In this document: piece after piece, positions 42,800 through 46,025 of the stretch
How positions within the stretch are numbered: position 1 is the first letter of the stretch
Layout of the letters: the number at the start of each line of letters is the position of its first letter
Assembly (NCBI GenBank): GCA_035327305.1
Contig: DAOLDL010000016.1
Span: 1 to 46,025, forward strand
DNA: 46,025 nucleotides
From: CALMUP01 sp035327305
GTDB lineage: Bacteria > Verrucomicrobiota > Kiritimatiellia > CAIVKH01
Direction: 5' to 3'
The notes under the pieces: model-generated
What the model was told of the DNA's origin: nothing
Databases searched by the model: none
Seen by the model: only the letters and a program-made list of their open reading frames with translations
Program-made: the position numbers and the translations under genes

Positions 42800-45700
42800 A
42801 TGCCAAAGCGGACAGACATTCACAAAATCATGATCATAGGTTCGGGCCCGATCGTAATCGGCCAGGCCTGCGAATTTGACTACTCCGGAACTCAAGCCTG
42901 CAAGGCCTTGCGCGAGGAAGGTTATGAGGTCGTACTGATCAACAGCAATCCCGCCACCATCATGACCGATCCGGAAACCGCTGATCGCACCTACGTGGAA
43001 CCGATCACACCGGAAGCGGTTATCAAAATTATCGAAAAAGAGCGTCCCGACGCCCTCCTCCCCACCCTTGGCGGTCAAACCGCGTTGAATACCGCGCTCG
43101 AGGTTGCGGCCACCGGCGCGCTGGAAAAATATGGCGTTGAGCTGATCGGCGCGAAAGTTGATGTCATCAAACGCGCTGAAGACCGAATCCTGTTCAAAGA
43201 GGCGATGGTTGACGCGAAGGTCGAATGCCTGAAAAGCAAACTTGTCAGCACCCTCGATGAAGCGGAAGCGGTAGCCGGGGAAATCGGCTTTCCCATCATC
43301 ATCCGCCCCAGCTTCACGCTCGGCGGAACCGGCGGCGGAACCGCCTACAACATGGAGGAACTCAAACGCATCACCTACGGCGGACTGAAGGCGAGCTTGA
43401 ATCACACCGTATTGCTGGAGGAATCCATCCTCGGCTGGAAGGAATTCGAGCTGGAAGTCATGCGCGATCGCAAGGACAATGTGGTGATTGTCTGCTCCAT
43501 CGAGAATGTCGATCCCATGGGCATCCACACCGGCGACAGTGTAACTGTCGCTCCGGTGCAAACCCTGACCGATCGTGAATACCAGTTGATGCGCGATGCC
43601 GCCATTCGCGTCATGCGGGTGATCGGCGTCGAAACCGGCGGGTCCAATGTGCAGTTTGCCTTGAATCCGCAAACCGGACGCATGGTTGTCATTGAAATGA
43701 ATCCCCGCGTATCGCGCAGTTCCGCGCTGGCGTCCAAAGCCACCGGATTCCCAATCGCCAAAATCGCGGCAAAACTCGCCGTTGGCTACACTCTTGACGA
43801 AATCCCCAATGACATTACCCGCGAAACGCCGGCTTCGTTTGAGCCGACGCTTGATTACTGCGTGGTGAAGTTCCCTCGGTTCGCCTTTGAAAAATTCGCC
43901 GGCGCAGAACCCATACTCGGCGTCAGCATGAAGTCCGTGGGTGAAACCATGGCCATCGGCACCAACTTCAAGGAAGCCTATCAGAAGGCATTGCGCGGAT
44001 TGGAAATCGGTGTGGACGGCTACGATCTTAAACTGGAAGCCAAGGTGGCCAATATTGAGGATATTGAAGGCGAATTGAAAAAACACCGCGCGGACCGGCA
44101 CTTCCTGATCAAGCGCGCGCTCAAGATGGGCATTCCTTCCCAACGTGTGGCGGAACTAACAAAATTCGATCCGTGGTTCATTGATAATTTTGTCCAAATC
44201 ATTGAAAAAGAGCATGAAATTCTCGCCCAACCCAAAGACAAACCACTTTCCAGCGATCTGTTGAAGTCGGCCAAGCGCATCGGGTTTTCGGACCGGCAAA
44301 TTGCCGCATTGCGTGGCGATACCAGCGAGTTAACCATTCGCGAGCAACGCAAGACGGTCGGGATCAAACCCGTGTATCGCCTGGTGGATACCTGCGCGGC
44401 GGAGTTTGAAGCCTACACCCCCTATTTTTATTCCAGCTACCAGACCATGGATCAATCCCGGGTGACCGAACGCAAGAAAGTCATCATCTTGAGCAGTGGA
44501 CCCAACCGCATCGGCCAGGGAATCGAGTTTGATTACTGCTGTGTGCATACCGTCAAGGCGGCTCGTGAACTCGGGTACGAAGCCATCATGGTCAACAGCA
44601 ATCCGGAAACCGTCTCGACGGATTATGACACCTCGGACAAATTGTATTTTGAGCCGCTGACATTTGAGGATGTGATGAACATCTATGAAAATGAAAATCC
44701 GCTCGGGATTGTCGTCCAGATGGGCGGACAAACACCCCTGAACCTCGCGGTCCCGCTCATGAAGGCGGGCTGTAAAATTCTCGGCACATCACCCGACAGC
44801 ATTGACATCGCCGAGGATCGTAAACGCTGTCGCGAGTTGCTCAACGAGCTTGGTCTTCGTCAACCGGAAAGCGACACCGTCACCTCCGTGCAGGAGGCCG
44901 CCGTCGCGGCCCGCCGGATTGGTTATCCCGTGATGATTCGCCCCTCGTATGTTTTGGGCGGTCGGGCCATGATGGTGGCCTACGGCGACCATGAGCTTGG
45001 ACCGTTTGTCGAAGCGGCGTTCATGGCCAGCCCCGGATTTCCCGTGCTGATTGACCGCTATCTTGAACGGGCCACCGAAGTGGATGTGGATCTGCTTTGC
45101 GACGGGACCGACGTATACATCGGCGGGGTCATGCAACACATTGAAGTCGCAGGTATTCATTCCGGCGACAGCGCCTGCGCCACTCCGCCGCATACCCTGT
45201 CAACCGGTGTTGTTGATCAGATCAAGGATGCCTGCCGCAAGATGGCGCTGGCCTTGAACGTCAAGGGTTTGATGAATGTGCAGATGGCGGTAAAGGACAA
45301 TGAAATTTATGTAATTGAAATCAATCCGCGCGCATCGCGCACAGTTCCTTATGTCAGCAAGGCCACGGGTGTGCAACTGGCCAAGATGGCGGCGAAAATA
45401 TCGCTGGGCAAAACGCTCAAGGACCTCGGACTATCCGGCCAGGCGAACGAAGTACCCTGGTGCGCGGTCAAGGAAGCCGTCCTTCCATTCAACCGCTTCC
45501 CCGGCGTCGATCCGATTCTCGGACCGGAAATGAAATCCACCGGTGAAGTCATGGGCATCGACATGACATTTGAGCTTGCTTACTGGAAAAGTCAGATTGC
45601 CGCCGGACAGAAATTACCGAAAGAAGGCGGTGTGTTTCTAAGCGCGCGGGATTCCGACAAACCCTGGATGGTCGAGGTCGGCAAGAAACTCGCGGCCATG

Positions 45701-46021
45701 AATTTCAAAATCATCGCCACCGAAGGCACCGCCCAATCGCTGGAGCAGAACGGAGTGCATTCCTCGGTGGTGCATAAACTGGTCGAGGGGCAAAGCCCCA
45801 ATGTAATTGACCTTATGAAACAAGGCGCGATTCACATGGTGGTTAACACGCCCAGCAGTCTGGTCGCACGCGCCGATGAAATCATCATCCGCACCGAGGC
45901 CATATCCCGGGGCATTCCGATTATCACGACCCAGGATGGCGCCTACGCCACTGTCAATGCCATCGAAAAAGTAAAAGATTCCGGTTGGAGTGTTCGCGCA
46001 CTACAAGATTATCACGCGTGA
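42800..46021 (+). CDS. carB: Carbamoyl-phosphate synthase large subunit
   Basis: CarB makes carbamoyl phosphate from bicarbonate, ammonia and two ATP. The 1073-residue protein is complete, with its TGA at 46019-46021 just before the window end. It shows the internal duplication of the family: KIMIIGSGPIVIGQACEFDYSGTQ at the start of the first half and KVIILSSGPNRIGQGIEFDYCCVH at the start of the second. Both ATP-grasp domains are intact (FTLGGTGGG and YVLGGRAMM), with ENVDPMGIHTGDS and EVAGIHSGDSACATPP matching pairs. The last 130 residues form the MGS-like allosteric domain. Identity is secure. Confidence 0.98.
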   Translation: MPKRTDIHKIMIIGSGPIVIGQACEFDYSGTQACKALREEGYEVVLINSNPATIMTDPETADRTYVEPITPEAVIKIIEKERPDALLPTLGGQTALNTALEVAATGALEKYGVELIGAKVDVIKRAEDRILFKEAMVDAKVECLKSKLVSTLDEAEAVAGEIGFPIIIRPSFTLGGTGGGTAYNMEELKRITYGGLKASLNHTVLLEESILGWKEFELEVMRDRKDNVVIVCSIENVDPMGIHTGDSVTVAPVQTLTDREYQLMRDAAIRVMRVIGVETGGSNVQFALNPQTGRMVVIEMNPRVSRSSALASKATGFPIAKIAAKLAVGYTLDEIPNDITRETPASFEPTLDYCVVKFPRFAFEKFAGAEPILGVSMKSVGETMAIGTNFKEAYQKALRGLEIGVDGYDLKLEAKVANIEDIEGELKKHRADRHFLIKRALKMGIPSQRVAELTKFDPWFIDNFVQIIEKEHEILAQPKDKPLSSDLLKSAKRIGFSDRQIAALRGDTSELTIREQRKTVGIKPVYRLVDTCAAEFEAYTPYFYSSYQTMDQSRVTERKKVIILSSGPNRIGQGIEFDYCCVHTVKAARELGYEAIMVNSNPETVSTDYDTSDKLYFEPLTFEDVMNIYENENPLGIVVQMGGQTPLNLAVPLMKAGCKILGTSPDSIDIAEDRKRCRELLNELGLRQPESDTVTSVQEAAVAARRIGYPVMIRPSYVLGGRAMMVAYGDHELGPFVEAAFMASPGFPVLIDRYLERATEVDVDLLCDGTDVYIGGVMQHIEVAGIHSGDSACATPPHTLSTGVVDQIKDACRKMALALNVKGLMNVQMAVKDNEIYVIEINPRASRTVPYVSKATGVQLAKMAAKISLGKTLKDLGLSGQANEVPWCAVKEAVLPFNRFPGVDPILGPEMKSTGEVMGIDMTFELAYWKSQIAAGQKLPKEGGVFLSARDSDKPWMVEVGKKLAAMNFKIIATEGTAQSLEQNGVHSSVVHKLVEGQSPNVIDLMKQGAIHMVVNTPSSLVARADEIIIRTEAISRGIPIITTQDGAYATVNAIEKVKDSGWSVRALQDYHA

Positions 46022-46025
46022 CGTT

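Noticed and set aside
42785..44143. A 452-codon frame on the minus strand opposite carB
   Set aside because: It is fully antisense to a complete carB with all motifs intact. Long antisense frames are common opposite GC-biased genes. There is no recognisable domain and no ribosome site.
1..46025. tRNA, rRNA, CRISPR arrays, insertion sequences, toxin-antitoxin or phage defence modules
   Set aside because: I looked in all intergenic gaps and at the encoded proteins and saw none. Most gaps are shorter than 180 bases, and the few longer ones are described above.

Overview
The window looks like a chromosomal segment of a Gram-negative bacterium of the PVC superphylum, most likely Kiritimatiellota, Lentisphaerota or another Verrucomicrobiota lineage. 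This placement is inferred from style, not from a marker-gene tree. The signs are a PEP-CTERM protein with autotransporter-type beta-strand repeats, large secreted enzymes ending in a V-P-G-R-x-Y module, a tiny lysine/alanine histone-like protein, paired Gfo/Idh/MocA dehydrogenases, LpoB-type lipoproteins and eukaryote-like GAPDH and PGK. I see no tRNA, rRNA, CRISPR array, insertion sequence or phage gene. Coding density is high. Almost everything before position 38.4 kb lies on the minus strand, apart from two lipoprotein genes; everything after it lies on the plus strand.

Layout in ascending coordinates. (1) 66-1495: nrdR followed by two unknown genes. (2) 1496-2187: a regulatory stretch holding a 27-residue histone-like gene with its own terminator. 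(3) 2188-7385: a tightly overlapping operon prfB-trpC-trpF-trpB-yicC-gmk; prfB needs a +1 programmed frameshift at an in-frame TGA. (4) 7504-14693: a PPOX-family flavoprotein, a large secreted purple-acid-phosphatase-like protein, an AraC-type regulator and a PEP-CTERM protein. (5) 14835-22528: gap-pgk-tpiA-secG followed by a lipoprotein substrate-binding protein and two permeases of the Opp/Dpp type. (6) 22821-24699, plus strand: an LpoB-like lipoprotein and its COG3014-like partner. (7) 24689-26378: an NtrC-type regulator with a small membrane protein. (8) 26547-33404: a secreted GH13 alpha-amylase, two Gfo/Idh/MocA proteins and argH, closed by a strong terminator. (9) 33517-38334: a hybrid sensor protein whose phospho-accepting histidine is replaced by arginine, a coiled-coil exported protein and a TPR protein. 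(10) 38514-46021, plus strand: pyrG-carA-guaA-carB.

Functional themes. Central metabolism is grouped by shared logic: lower glycolysis in one operon, and glutamine-dependent amidotransfer for CTP, GMP, carbamoyl phosphate, arginine and pyrimidines in another. Polysaccharide use is represented by the secreted amylase and the dehydrogenases. LacI-family-like palindromes lie in front of both gap and the amylase, which suggests shared sugar control. The most unusual items are the degenerate hybrid kinase, the permease with a large extracytoplasmic insertion, the histone-like microprotein and the prfB recoding site. No clearly new multi-gene defence or mobile system was found.
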